Positions 50,061 to 61,828 of a DNA stretch of 64,000 bases are shown piece after piece. Source of the DNA: Diphasiastrum complanatum (lineage: Eukaryota > Streptophyta > Lycopodiopsida > Lycopodiales > Lycopodiaceae); assembly GCA_029204225.1 (NCBI GenBank), contig CM055099.1, positions 58,849,982 to 58,913,981 of the forward strand. Direction: 5' to 3'. The position numbers and the translations under genes were made by a program. How positions within the stretch are numbered: the stretch's first letter is position 1; every line of letters starts with the position of its first letter. Below the pieces are notes generated by a model. The model saw nothing but the letters and a program-made list of their open reading frames with translations. It was not told the origin of the DNA and did not search any database.

Positions 50061-51718
50061 CTACTTCCCGCTGATCAGCTGGAAATCTGCCTGAGAATCA
50101 ATACCAGCAAGTGAGTGGGTCACTGCATCATGAACAAATGTCAATGTCTGCTGAGCCAGGTCCAAAGTAACCGCTCCCAATGAAGCAAACCAATCAGCAC
50201 CAAGGATAAGGTCATAGCGCTCCAGAGGAATGATATAAAGATCTGCCTGTCCAGAAAAATCACCAATGCGGTAGGATAATCCCTGAAACATCTGAGAACT
50301 AGGAAATGAGTGAGAACTGGCAACCTCGACTGTGAGAGGCTGTGGAGCAGGAATAGGTGAAGCGCGTATCCGGCTGAGAACATAACTGTTGATAAAGGAA
50401 TGAGTGCTGCCCGTATCAACTAAAGCAATATACTCACGACCAGTAATGCACACACGTAGCCGAATGGAGCGAGGACCGGGGCACCCTGTCCAGGTAGCAT
50501 AAGCAAGCTGAGCATGGCAAGTAGCAGGAAGTAAATCAGTAGAAGGCTCAGGAGATAGATCAGGCTCATCAGATATATGAATGTAGATATCGGACTCATC
50601 TGGGGTAGTGCCCTCATGGTAGAAAACAGCAGTAGAAGTAGGCAGGGGCTGGCGGCAATCACGGGCAATGTGGTCAGGACTCTTACAACGAAAGCAAAGA
50701 CGCTTCTGCTGAATGTCAGCGAACTCTGCAGACGTGTAACGTCGGACAAAAGCAAGACGAGGAGGCGGAGGGCGAGGAGCGGGAGAAGTAAGAGAAGAGG
50801 TCGGGACGACAGTGGATGGGGCAGATGGGGCCGGAGATGGTAGAGGTGAAAGAGATGGACGGGGTCTGGAAAAGCGAAAGGGAGCAGGATCAGGGTACTT
50901 ATGCTGTAAAGTACTAGCAAGGGACATGGCCTCAACAAGTGTGGGTGGACGGAAAGAAGAGACATCGTATCGTAGAGCACCACAAAGTCCAGCAATGTAG
51001 CGAGAAATAAGCTCGGTGGGCTGAAGATCTGTAAAGAGGTAGGAAAGGTCCATAAACTGATCTGTATAGGAAGAAAGATCACCAGTCTGGGTAAGACTAC
51101 GGAATATATCACGCTGGCGGCTCAGCCACTGAGGGTCAATCATAGCATGACGAAGATCACGACGAAAGGTAGGCCATAACTGGAGACCGTCCCGATCACC
51201 CGCCACCAAGTGGCAGCACGTCCATCTAACTGGATCTTCTGAGGATCAGTTTTAGGGTAAATCTGAAACTAAGTATCAAGCTTTGCAAACCAATTCTCTA
51301 ACAAGTTCCCGTCAGAGGAACCAGAATAGGTGGCAAGCTGTACCCGATCACGAAAATCTCGAGCAAAATGTGGCTCAGGAGCTAGATGTCGTGGAAAATG
51401 TGACTCAGGAGCTGTAGGACGTGGAAAACCGGGTGGTGGGTTAGGTGGAAAATGAGGCCCACCGCCAAAGGAAGTAGACGAGGATGGAAGTCCAAATGGA
51501 GACCCAAATGATGAATGAACAGGGGCTTTGCCAGGTCCATGTGGCTGTAAGGAATCAATCTGTGACTGCATAGTGGCAAAGCCGGTCTGTAGAGTGGTAA
51601 AACCGGTCATCATTTGGTCGAAACGACTACTGAGGAGAGTAAGAGAGTCACGCATATCAGCAAACTGTTCATCTAAAGGTCCGGAATGACTCGCAGGTGT
51701 AGTGGGTGAGCTAGTCAT
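50061..51718 (-). pseudogene. Chromovirus gag and protease
   Basis: Starts at 51,718 (MTSSPTTPASHSG). A coiled-coil-like stretch, then a Pro-rich part, then GNLLENWFAKLDT. A TAG near 51,268 and a shift near 51,210 interrupt gag around ATWWR. It continues with DFxDLSYLF-type gag (TDQFMDLSYLFTDLQPTE), the zinc knuckle CFRCKSPDHIARDC near 50,655-50,695, and the protease site ALVDTGSTHSFI near 50,390. The frame ends in TAG at 50,061, directly ahead of RT in the same frame. That stop could be a read-through site, but other damage makes simple decay more likely. Confidence 0.9.
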
Positions 51719-52752
51719 GAGGAAGAAAAAGTAAGCGAGAAAAGAAATGTGCTAAACAATTGGACGAACTGAAGGAGAGGACATAAGTCGTCACAACAGG
51801 CACGCCAATGAAAAGACACAATAGAACTCGCGATGTAAGATGAACGGAAAGGACAACTAAGTAAGAAATACCTCGTAACCGCAACCGGAAGTGAGCTGAA
51901 AAATAGCGGCGATATGTCGAGGTACCGGGCAGCCTCCAAAAAAGATGCTAAGGGCCCGACAACGTGGAGTAAACGGTGGGTAAAAGTATGGGAAACAATA
52001 ATGGACTATGGGGCTGGAAAGGGAGCAGCCAAGGAAAGGAAGTGATAACAAAAAGGAGGTATGGGCAGCGAGGAAACAAGGCTGAAAAATCAGAGATCGC
52101 CCTTCAAGGGTAAAAAAAAGTTTGCGATAAAGACGGGGAGCAATCCCGATGCGCGATGAAGTTGGGTGGGAGTGGCTTTCTAAGCATCTAGGCGTGTTTG
52201 TATTGTCCGGGGTAGGGTGTTTGTATTGTCCGGGGTAGGGTAGGGTTGCGAACACAGACATCAGTGTAGGAGGGTGAGCTGAAATTGAGGCGGATGTAGG
52301 GCGCCAGCTATGGTGGAGTGTGGGCGTCCAAGAGAGGTAGTAAACGGCAAAAAAAAAATTGGATCAAAAAGATGGGTTGGTAGGGCGCTAGGAGTGGCTG
52401 ATGGAAGGTGGCGAATAGGGGCAGCTAAAAGCAGAAATTTTCAGCAAAGGAAGGAGCAGTAGGGCGCTGGTCAGCAAGCATGAGGGCGCCCAATAGGGCA
52501 GCAAATAGGAGGCAGTAGGGCACCCAAAATAGGGGAGAAAAAAGGCTGAAAATGCAGCAGTAGCAGCCAGCAAGAGGGCGCTAGAAATGGGCAGCAAGTG
52601 GGCGCCTGTCCTCCTCCGATCCGTTGTGAAAATCTGCAAGACAAGTGTGGAGAAATGCTGAAGATCCGGCTGAAAAATGGTGAAGATCCAAGCTGAAGAT
52701 GGGCGCCCTCCTGTGAGAGAAAAATCTGCTCAATGGAGATGCTCAAGAAAGT
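51719..52752 (-). other. Chromovirus 5' leader
   Basis: Between primer site and gag. On the plus strand it shows many scattered GGGCGC(C) words (52,300-52,710). No convincing protein. Confidence 0.7.
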
Positions 52753-52764
52753 GCTCTAATACCA
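52753..52764 (-). promoter_or_regulatory. Primer binding site, initiator-Met tRNA type
   Basis: TGGTATTAGAGC on the minus strand, directly abutting the LTR end CATAACT. One mismatch from TGGTATCAGAGC. Confidence 0.85.
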
Positions 52765-53215
52765 AGTTATGAACGTAGCCACGGCTGATCTAGATTTAAT
52801 CTATGAAAGCATCACATAAGCAAGACTTAACCCTAGAAAGCAGGAGAGAGAAAGCTTAAAGAGACTAAAGAAGGAGATCATATCATAAGCCAAGTAACAA
52901 ATGACACGGAATCCCTACTTATAGCCAAGAGGAAGCCCTAAAAGGAAGCTTCCAATGGCTAGGGCCAAACTGAGAGGGAAAATAGTGCGCCCTCCAAGAA
53001 GGCCCCCACTCTCAGTAATATGATCAAATAACCAATATAGTGAATCATAGGGCCCAAGGCCAATAATATGGTCTAAATGTCAATAATAGGGCCCAAGGCC
53101 AACCATATGGTCCAAATGTCAAATAATGAATAAAAAAGGGCCCAAAGCCTGCCTATGCATAAAGTAAAGTAAATGTAAATGGACACGGCGAATGTAATGA
53201 GCCGAGTCCATAACT
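52765..53215 (-). repeat. Chromovirus 5' LTR
   Basis: 451 bp, partner of 46,575-47,016, with the same AGTTATG...CATAACT ends. Confidence 0.95.
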
Positions 53216-53395
53216 GCAACTCTATAATACATTGATGGCTTAACTTCACACATATGAAGGGGTATGTTTCTATAAAAAAAATATAAAAACATTGGTTTCA
53301 AGCAAGGCTATCTATTGTCTTCTACGCTCCTCTAAAAAATGGTTATACAAGGAGGGGTTCAACTTATCTATATATACTAAAAGAAAAGTGGTTTT

Positions 53396-53434
53396 CGGGC
53401 AGCTCACGCTCTCACGGGCAGCGTGAGCTGCCCG
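53396..53434. repeat. Perfect 15-bp inverted repeat (hairpin)
   Basis: CGGGCAGCTCACGCT, nine-base loop, then its exact reverse complement. No U-run follows, so a simple terminator is not indicated. Confidence 0.9.
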
Positions 53435-54141
53435 GAAACCCATGTTTTTAAGTAAAAAAGGCTGGGGAAGGGTGAAGGGCACGGGCAGGGGAGGGCACGG
53501 GCAGGGGCGGTGTTGTAAAGCTACCTTTACAAGCTTTACATCCGGCGCCATCGGCTCCAGATATGTCCCCGGCGCCAGCAGCGCCCCTGCTGCTCCCGGC
53601 GCCACTGTGACCAGAATCCAGCCGGCGCCAAGTTCCTATGGCTGAAAATCTTTGATCGGTTCTAGCGGAGTCCAGAGAGCTCAGATCGATGTGCAATCAC
53701 CTCACACGATCTAGGCATGATTAAAGGAAGCCTGGGGATCAATAAAATCTAGAGAGATAAAATGACTTTCTAGAAAGAGAAAACCCTAGAGAGAGAAAAA
53801 CGTGCTTTACCAGCTTGGGTAGAGTGCTTGGTATGAGGGGGGTGCCGAATCACACCAATACTATAGGGGAGTGCGGGTTGCGACTCAGGGCGAGCTCCAA
53901 CCAAGTCTTAGCCTCCCTTGCTGGAATGTTGTCATGGCTCTCGCCTTGGCATGCTAGCGCCCCGGAGACTAGGGTCGGTCACACACTTGAAATGTAACCT
54001 TCTCAGATTTATCAATAAAGTGGGATTTTCCTCAAACTGACTCTGATTACCTTCTGGGCTTCAGTGTTTGGTAAAAGCGCCAGTTGTAAGGCCGCTTCCA
54101 AATTTTTAAGTTGGCACATAGCTGAGGGTCGTATCCCGGAA

Positions 54142-54210
54142 CGCCAGCGGTATGCCGTCGGGACCATTCGGTCTGTGGCGCCAGCGGTATGCTGTCGGGA
54201 CCATTTGGTC
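54142..54210. repeat. 37-bp tandem pair
   Basis: Both copies start CGCCAGCGGTATG and include GTCGGGACCATT(C/T)GGTC. Confidence 0.85.
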
Positions 54211-54807
54211 CAAGAACTGGTTGTTTCCATATCTGTCGCGGCTTGTGGTTCTGAGTGTTCCTTGCATGAACGTGAATGGGTTAAGCTCTTGGGGAACGGG
54301 CTCTAACCTGTCGGCTGAGTTGGATGGCTTGCTTGGGTGGAAGTTACCTGTTTATGGCTGTCCAGTCTGGCGTGGCGCCAGGTTGGCTTCCAGCGCTCGT
54401 GACGAAGCTTTCAATTGGTTACGTCTGATGTAAGTCAGACCGCTTGCTTGGAATGGATGTTACTCGTTTGTAACGAAGCTTCGAGTTGGTCAAGTTTAAT
54501 GTATGTCGGGCGGCTTGCTTGGAGGAAAGTCACCCACATCGGGACCCCCGATCTGGCATGGCGCCAGGTTGGATCTCAATGTTGGTTTTCGGAACTTCAA
54601 GTTGGTTAAGTCTGATCGTTGTTGGCGAGTTGGCTGCTTGTATGTCAAGTGGGTTTGGATGGCAAGAGTTGAAGGCTGGGAAGCTAAGTCGTGGTTCCCG
54701 GCTCCCTTTGGGATGCCTGCGCTACAGGCGGGGATGGGCCCGCCGCCCTCACAATTGAATTTACCCGCAGTTGGGCGGGCAGGCGTTTCTAGTGCATTAT
54801 GTAACTA

Positions 54808-55010
54808 AAATTTTACTCTATGTGAATGATGTAATTCTATTGTCCATAGTCTCCAAAATACCTTAATGTTGTCAAAAGCACTTGAGAAAATTTTGTTTTT
54901 CAAGAATTTAGATAAGACGAGAGAAACAATCGTTTCCAAACAGACAATAGATTTCCATATCACACATGATGGAGGTGGAATTGAGGTCACTCAAAAATAC
55001 TACTATGTAG
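54808..55010 (+). pseudogene. LINE reverse transcriptase fragment
   Basis: The plus strand encodes KILLYVNDVILLS, the LINE RT active-site block (usually YADDVxLLS; here the second of the pair is kept but the first Asp is Asn), then in another frame LSKALEKILFFKNL and DKTRETIVSKQ, matching the following LNxxKT motif. Several shifts. A short dead scrap. Confidence 0.55.
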
Positions 55011-55599
55011 AAGCATAAACTCCTCAAAATTTTGATTGAAATGCATGTTTGAATAACAAAATTATTGAATGGTGTAAAGCCTATTACGAAATGGAAAAGC
55101 AATATCAAAAGGTCTACCATCGCCAAAAGAAGAGGCCTTGTGCTATCGATGTGAAGTTTGAAGAGGAAGTCTCCCATATGTAAAATGGATGGAGATTAAA
55201 AGGATACAGAATAATTGACTTCCTACATGGGAGTAAAAGACACCACTCTCTACCCAATTCTTTTGGCTGAAACAGATGGCTATGATTAGAGCCATTTACT
55301 ACTTTGAAAAGGTGAAAAACTTGCGAGGGAAACTCTCAAAATGGCAGTTGAAAATGGCAAGCAAGCAAAGACATGGTAGTGGGTAGATTCTCTTATTGGA
55401 AAATCCAGCAGTAAGAATGACCACAAGCCTCTCGTAAGCTGGAATCTTTTTTCAAAATGAAGGTCAATAAGGAGTCATGAAAGGATCTTTGAAAAAGAAT
55501 GGATCACAATCAAAATCAAATAAATTTTGTCAAAATAGCCGAGGTCACCTATTAACGTTGAAACTAGGAAGATTAATTGTTAAAATGTTGCCAATTTCT
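55011..55599. other. Unassigned sequence
   Basis: Stops in all frames; no motif recognised. Confidence 0.45.
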
Positions 55600-55917
55600 C
55601 ATATGATTTGCAAGAAACGCTTCAATTAGCGAAGGAAAATGTTCGGAATGCACAGTATTCTACACAACATTACACTAATTTGAACTGATCTCCTCAAGAA
55701 TTTCAAGTAGATGATTGGGTATGTTTGCTTATACCTTGGTATTTTAAAGTTATGCACATTGGAAAGCATCATAGACTATCAACTAGGTTCTGTGCCCTTG
55801 GAACTAGCTCAATCATGTGTTCTTCATTTCTACTAGGGGCTAAGTCGTTGAGTTGTCTAGAACGAGAGCTGACTTCAACTTTTTGCATAATAAACTCAAA
55901 GCTCACTAGGGTCTAAG
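55600..55917 (+). pseudogene. Gypsy integrase C-terminal fragment
   Basis: One plus-strand frame, interrupted by a TGA, encodes LQLAKENVRNAQYSTQHY, FQVDDWVCLLIPWYFKVM and KHHRLSTRFCALG, then IINSKLTRV. It fits the integrase tail after the catalytic core: QxxxxxARxxQ, FxVGDxVxLxL, and LSxRFxGP. The catalytic core and chromodomain are absent. Confidence 0.6.
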
Positions 55918-56959
55918 CTCAATAAAATTAGCTATGGAAAACATCAAACACAAGGAAAATTGCTTAAGCACCTCAAAACACCAAAAGTTAGAAGAGAGAA
56001 TGAATTGCTAAAGAGAGAGAGGAGGGCGCGGGTACTCCAAGACCTCTATGAGGCAAGCATCTCATGTACATGCATGGAATGTATAGGTGGCAACCATATG
56101 AGTGAGCTACTTGGCCAAGTGGGCCACTTACACTAACTTAGTTAAGTTACAAATAGGGTGCCCCATATATTTAATAAGTAACATGCCCCGTTTGTAATGC
56201 ACAACTTATAATAACATTAGTGCTTAGCCCAAAGGGGTAACATAGGCATTACTCTTCAACAAAGGCCTCGCAAATGGAAGATAAGAAGGAGTCGGCACAT
56301 TACTAACCAATGCCCATAGCATGCCTTAAACATCAGTCAAAGTCCTTTTTAACACAAATAGATAGACGATCTTGCACATCTAAGTGTGCAACACCCGAAC
56401 TACACGCTTTAGCATCCGTAGCAGATTGCGGTTTGTGTTGTGGACTTGATAAAGGGTTGTAATTGGTGATGTTGGGATGAGAACTTGCTCTTCAAAGAAA
56501 TTTGTTGCAACCGTAGCAAATTACAAACAACATTTCAAAGGAAAGAAATGATCCAAAAGGTAACTATAGCAACATGAAAGCTACAAAATACTATGAGATT
56601 TGTGGCCAAGGTTTTGTTTTTGAAAGCCTTAAATGTTCTCTCAAAATAACCTCCTCGCTTTTTTCTTTAGATAATATTTGCACTTTCTTTTTCACTCAAA
56701 AAAAGAATATACAACAAAAAAGTGATAAAATTCAAGTACTAGGCTTGCTCCAAAATATTAAAGAAATAGCCCGTACACCTTGATGTCTTCAAAAAAAATT
56801 GTGGAAAAAATGGTCTCACGGTAAACCACAATAAACTAAGGTAATGTTATTTCAATCAAAGAAGGTAGGAGATCCTCTCTTGCCCTATGACTCTTGTGTG
56901 GACACTAGACAAAAGACTTGTAGGTGGCTGGAAATCGTTCTATAGAATGGAAGATGCTT
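55918..56959. other. Unassigned sequence
   Basis: AT-rich, no coding signal. Confidence 0.5.
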
Positions 56960-57150
56960 GCAAAAACTAGAACTTTAGAGGTGGGAGAACGAAAAAGTGT
57001 TGTATGAGACATTGGTGGCTCCAATTTTGTTATATGGATGTGAAGTATGAAGGGGCAGCATTGCGCGCACAAAGTGGGCTTAAATCAAATGAGTAGAAAA
57101 ATGTTTCTTATGCACTTATCTAGGTGTAAAGCATAGTTGCTTAGTGTTTC
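56960..57150 (+). pseudogene. LINE reverse transcriptase C-terminal fragment
   Basis: The plus strand encodes LYETLVAPILLYGCEV, then after a stop RGSIARTKWA and EKCFLCTYLGVKHS. This matches the block after the RT palm in plant LINEs (LxxxxVxPxLLYGxEVWG ... FLxxxLGVK). Short and broken. Confidence 0.6.
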
Positions 57151-57251
57151 TAGAAACACATTCATAAACGCATTTCCGATTTAGGACAACATTTCTCAAA
57201 AACGTTTTCTTTTTATGGCCTCACTATCAAGGTCTTCTTTAGCAAGATTGG

Positions 57252-58034
57252 TCAATTGCTTCGCCTTGCCTTTTTGATATCAACCTTCTTTTTGCGACAA
57301 TTTTTAGCCCAATGTCCAAGCTTTTGGCAATAGAAACACTTGCCTTTCTTCTTCTTGCCTAATGAGGATCCTTGATCATCATCTTCCACATTCGATGTCT
57401 TTAGGAGCTTCTTATACTTGTGCTTCCCCTTGGCTAACATTGCTTGATCTTCTGATGAGGGTTCTTGAGATTTCACCACCTCTCGCCTCTGTTCTTCCTG
57501 TAATAGGATGTCGTGAAGATCCTCGAATGTTGACAACCTCTCCCTCAATGCAATGTCGCTTGCAAACATTCGGAAATTTTCAAATAGACCATTCATTGTC
57601 GTGTGGACTAGCTCTATGTCCCATATTGGTTCACCAATTGTGGTCAACTGGTCTCGCAACTCCTTGATTCGCGTGAAATATGACCCTATCCCTTCATTTT
57701 CTTCCATGCGAACACCTATCAATTTGGACCTCAAAAACATCATTCGTGAGGGATTCGTCGTTTGAAACTGTGTTCTGAGTGCCTCCCAAGACTTCACTGA
57801 TATGGGCAATGACGTGATCCTTCATGGCCAAATTGATAATGCCTTTTGAGCCCTTTTGTCAAATGAGCGGATGTCGGCCAAGGTTGGGTTTGGGCGTTGC
57901 TCCACCCCAGTGACGCTGTCCAACAGCTCCCTATCCATTAAAATGCTCCTCATTTTGAATTTCCAAATGCTATAATTAAAAACCCCATCCAATTTGCTAG
58001 TTTCACCAAGCACAGATTCCCCCCATCCTACCAT
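57252..58034 (-). pseudogene. Copia-type gag with zinc knuckle
   Basis: Minus strand: SKLDGVFNYSIWKFKMRSIL, LADIRSFDKRAQKALS, a break near 57,815, then SWEALRTQFQTTNPSRMMFL, FTRIKELRDQLTTIGE, DIELVHTTMNGL and the zinc knuckle CFYCQKLGHWAKNC near 57,290-57,335, ending in a basic tail. This is a UBN2-type Copia gag. The first block is separated by a stop, and no protease or integrase follows to the left, where a LINE scrap lies. The last 185 codons are open. Confidence 0.8.
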
Positions 58035-58433
58035 TCCGCCAAAAATTGCTCCTTTGACAAATTAATGAGGCTTAGTGACGGCCTTATAGTGCAATTGGAA
58101 GTCTTGAAAGTCAACTTCAAGGTCTAACCAAAAAAAATTCAGGCCCTCCAGCTGCTTGATTTGGCCTAACCTGCCAAAATCGGTGCAATTTTAGCGAATC
58201 GCTTCAAGGTGGCTTCAGTGACTACCTTGCCCTTGAAATAGTGTAGTTTACCCTTCGATGCACTTTCTCCCCGCGATTCGGCGATCAATCTATCACGGAG
58301 AAGTTGTACTTGCAAGGTACGATCCTTTTATGTCCTTAATTTGGCTTTTGGACAGCCCTAAACGGAGCAAAGGCCAAAAAGTTATGGGCCTTGGAGAGAA
58401 ATGAACTATTTCTTTAAACTGAAATAAGTTCAC
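58035..58433. other. Unassigned, probably leader of the Copia gag copy
   Basis: No coding signal; lies upstream of the minus-strand gag, so may be its 5' leader. No LTR limit was seen. Confidence 0.4.
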
Positions 58434-58737
58434 ATCGCACTCCTGGAAAAGACTTTATTCCTTTTGCTTATATGGGTGCCTGCATAAGAATTTCGATGAT
58501 TTTCTATCATATTGTGCAGGTTTTGCAGCGAAGCTCCAAGGACGTGGTGCCTCACCTTTATCTATCATTACGGCTTATTATCGTCAACGAGTATCTATGA
58601 CTTTACAACGCACTCAGGCACTTGCAATACTTCGACGTGTCGTAGTTGCAGGAACGGCTGCTTCACAGCTTCCTGCACTACCTAAACTTCCAACTGTCTT
58701 AACTAGCGACTTACACCAAGCAATAGGCTTTATGTAG
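58434..58737 (+). CDS. Orphan open frame, unknown
   Basis: About 100 codons without a stop and without an early ATG: LYGCLHKNFDDFLSYC, then GFAAKLQGRGASPLSIITAY, YRQRVSMTLQRTQALAI and LRRVVVAGTAASQLPALPKL. The residue mix (many A, R, L, Q) looks protein-like, not random AT-rich DNA. I cannot name a family. It may be an exon (a TGCAG acceptor-like site precedes GTTTTGCAG) or part of a retroelement. Confidence 0.35.
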
Positions 58738-60329
58738 ATACTTTGTGAGATTGTTGCTTTGTTATAGTTGTACAGTATCTCAATTCGCCTTATGGCCTTT
58801 ACGCTTTCAACATGCATTCCTTTGTACTCCGATGGGTTTTCCCATCGTTTATTAATAAAAACAAGAAGTTTCTTCTTTAGACAAACTTACACTTCTGGGC
58901 CCGCCCCTTTCAAAATGAAAATTTTTTATGAAGTTGAAGGCCCTCTGCCCTTTGGGCCCCTTCACCTGAAGTGTGAAATAGGTTTCTGCCAAATCCAATG
59001 ACCAATACAATCCAACAACCCACGATGACTTTGTATGGACCGTTGATCTCAAGGAGACCTTGATCTCGCGGCTGGGAGGAAATTCGTGGGCCCAAACGTG
59101 ATCATGGTCTTGGCTATGGAGATACGTGAATGATCCAATCTAGCAATCCACGGCCAACTACGGCCTTCTGCAGGCAGCTATGCCCTGCCAACACGCCCTT
59201 GTCTGTGCGTTTACGGCTCCAAATTTTGTCTTCTATACACATAGATCCAAGATTTTTGCTCTGGAAACCCTAGATCAAGGACTTTATTTCAACTTTCTCT
59301 GTGATTTTAGCAGCAACCTTCTGCTTTTTGTAGGTCACCCTACAACTAGCTTGATTCTGGAATTGACGGCATATCGTTTGGTGCAATATCGAGTACAAAC
59401 GACCTGCTTTTGTCAGCAACACTATACTAGCTCGAAAAAGCTAGAAATTTTCGACAATTTCCCAGTTTGCATCCAATTCAAGCTCGTGCCTTCCCTAACA
59501 CTATGATCACAAATTCCTCAGCACGTACTGACTGATAGCCTGCAATTAACCTAAACAGTTCTTCAAATTCTCCTAGAATTCAGCTCCCAACTAACGTCAA
59601 ACTGCTCCACACCAACGCTCCGATACCTTGTCAAGGATCTTTCGTGCAGTATACGTTCTCACAAGCTAAGCATCAATCAAATTCACACAATAGCTGAAAG
59701 AGAGAGCACATACCAACCCAAGAAGCACTCTGTGAACTGTATTAACTAGGAGAGGAAAACATGGTACATATATACATCAGTTTTTGGGGGTTCCGCTGCA
59801 TGGCATATCGGACCCCGTTACGGGACGTGTGTCCCGACTCACTATTAATTGTGCCATAAAGATGGCACTAACATGTATAGAGTAAAGCAAAAAACTGCTA
59901 AAAATGGAGATAGAAGTCGCGTGTCCAAATAAACAAGACTTACACAATCTGACACTATCTTGTTGACTAAAATGAATGTCCTTCCATTAGAAACTAGGCA
60001 GTTATTAGAATAATCAATTACATCAAAAGAGTAGAAGACTTGGAAGAAGATAGGTTATGTAAAATGGCTATGCATTGCTGCATGCTCCCTCATAGTCTAA
60101 GAGGTGGATGGTGGCTGGAAGTTACAAGGAAATTTGCCTTCTGAAAAATTCAGCATAAAGAATGAACTAATAATGAGCTTTTACACACTCTAGATTCATT
60201 GATGGTTTACAAAAGCTGCCTTTGATGAGGAAAACATAGTACTGTAAAGAATGTTTCAGGACCCATAATAGGAGATCCTACTCAAGGCCACATTATTGCC
60301 AATATATCTATGAAGAAAAAGAGGCGATT
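58738..60329. other. Unassigned sequence
   Basis: No gene recognised. A small hairpin (CGGGAC...GTCCCG) lies near 59,820-59,838. Confidence 0.5.
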
Positions 60330-60510
60330 TCACCTTTAAGGACAAATTCTCATGAATTACATCTGGAAACAGGGAAGATGGAACATTCCAAAGACACTTT
60401 GGGAGGAGCACATATGCTCTCTTTGCAATAATGAGGGTATTGAGACAAAATTTCATCACCTATTAGACTGCAGTGACCTTGAAGCTTTTCAAAGAACCCA
60501 TAGTGACATT
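60330..60510 (+). pseudogene. LINE zf-RVT-like fragment
   Basis: The plus strand encodes WKQGRWNIPKTLWEEHICSL followed by CNNEGIETKFHHLLDCSDLE. C-x2-C ... E-x2-x-H-x2-x-x-C fits the zinc region after LINE RT. No RT attached. Confidence 0.45.
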
Positions 60511-60710
60511 GCTTACTTGTAGTTGATAAAGTTAATACTAGTATGCTCAACAGTTTTTTATTTAAAAGCTCACAACCTACATAAGGCTATTTCAAATCAT
60601 AACAAGATCGATTTATGATCTTGGAGTAGTCTTTGCATTGTAAGACATTGATATTGTATTTGATTTCGGTCCCCTAGGCCATATTGGCCACCGTGAACAT
60701 TGATTAACGT

Positions 60711-60713
<3 letters not shown>

Positions 60714-60770
<57 letters not shown>
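60714..60770. repeat. (CT)n microsatellite
   Basis: About 28 CT units. Confidence 0.95.
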
Positions 60771-60773
<3 letters not shown>

Positions 60774-60890
60774 AAAAAAATTGCATACCTGTTGTGCCTC
60801 ATTGTCGCATTCAGATTTTTCCTTTGCGTATTTGGCTTGCAAGTTATGGAAGGTCTTGCCTTTCACAATTTGGGCTGCCACAAAGATCAA

Positions 60891-60995
<105 letters not shown>

Positions 60996-61140
60996 GAATA
61001 TGCACTCTTAGGGGCATGTTGGATGGTAGATTGGCAAGGCATTTGTTATTGATGCTAATTTTGTCATGTGGAGTTCCAATTCACTTTTTTTTAAGTTTTT
61101 ATACCCAATTTGGCCTCCTGGACCTTACGAATCTCATGTC

Positions 61141-61160
61141 TCGGGAGGAGGGGGGGGACT
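61141..61160 (+). promoter_or_regulatory. Possible polypurine tract and LTR start
   Basis: GGGAGGAGGGGGGGGAC then TGTTACAATC. Position and form suit a polypurine tract before a 3' LTR on the plus strand. No matching second LTR was seen in the window. Confidence 0.35.
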
Positions 61161-61356
61161 GTTACAATCTTGAAACCCTAAACCGCCAGGTCATCAAAGA
61201 AACCAACGCTCACGATCCACCCCGCCGTAGGACCTAATCCGGGTCCACCCTCCATACCCTGGAATATGACCTGTAACAAGCAAGATCCGACCTCCAACCC
61301 TGACAGCGTCCCATACCACTGCCAAGGCCATCAGCCATCTCCTACCTCAGGCTAGC

Positions 61357-61538
61357 TGTCATGCCCATGATTGGTCTCAGGTAGCGTGTCCACGCTAGGG
61401 ACCGTAAGACCAACAACCTGTAAATTAATTGTGACTATAAGGGAATTGGGGCCCTTATGTGTACATGGTCATAATTAATGGTTGTAGCCTAAACACTTGA
61501 TGGTGGATTTGTATGGGTCTATCAGTGAGTCATTGGGG
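61357..61538 (+). repeat. Partial copy of the Gypsy-type LTR at 31,992
   Basis: Matches the first 180 bp of 31,992-32,516 (TGTCATGCCCATGA ... GAGTCATTGGGGAA) with small differences, then stops. No primer site follows. Confidence 0.85.
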
Positions 61539-61828
61539 AAGGGCCCTCCATTTGAAGTTTTACATGGGTCCCAGTCCTACCTACAAATTTCTACTTGGGG
61601 CCCATGCCCTCAGCCCTCAAAACTTCAAGTACTTCATTGACATTCAGGACTTTAAAACTCTAGTCTTCTAATTTTCTTGTACAAGTCATATCTATTGTTC
61701 AGATTATAGGTTGCATTTCTTGTTTTTTGTTCAATCTTCTATTGTAACAATTATACTTGTTTGTTTTCTGTTCAAGTTCAAATCTTGTTTTTCAATCCAA
61801 TTCTTATCTTTCAGCAAGTGTCCTACTT
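61539..61828. other. Unassigned sequence
   Basis: T-rich stretch before the gag-like frame; no feature seen. Confidence 0.45.

Larger units (their letters stand above)
46570..53220 (-). mobile_element. Ty3/Gypsy chromovirus with both LTRs and target duplication
   Basis: LTRs at 46,575-47,016 and 52,765-53,215 are flanked by the same 5 bp, GCAAC (46,570-46,574 and 53,216-53,220). Inside, on the minus strand, are a primer site, gag with zinc knuckle, protease, RT, RNase H, integrase and a C-terminal chromodomain, the Gypsy order. By eye the LTRs differ by about seven substitutions and one indel in 440 bp, so the insertion is recent beside the other elements here. It is nevertheless broken by two stops and at least three frameshifts and needs help to move. 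Confidence 0.95.
53221..54807. other. GC-rich unassigned region with hairpin and tandem repeats
   Basis: A perfect 15-bp hairpin at 53,396-53,434; GGGCACGGGCAGGG twice near 53,475-53,510; GGCGCC words at 53,540-53,640 and again at 54,370 and 54,560; a 37-bp tandem pair at 54,142-54,210. From 54,300 to 54,640 a longer unit (GAAGCTT...TTGGT...AAGT...CTTGCTTGG) recurs in degenerate form. No protein recognised. Confidence 0.55.
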
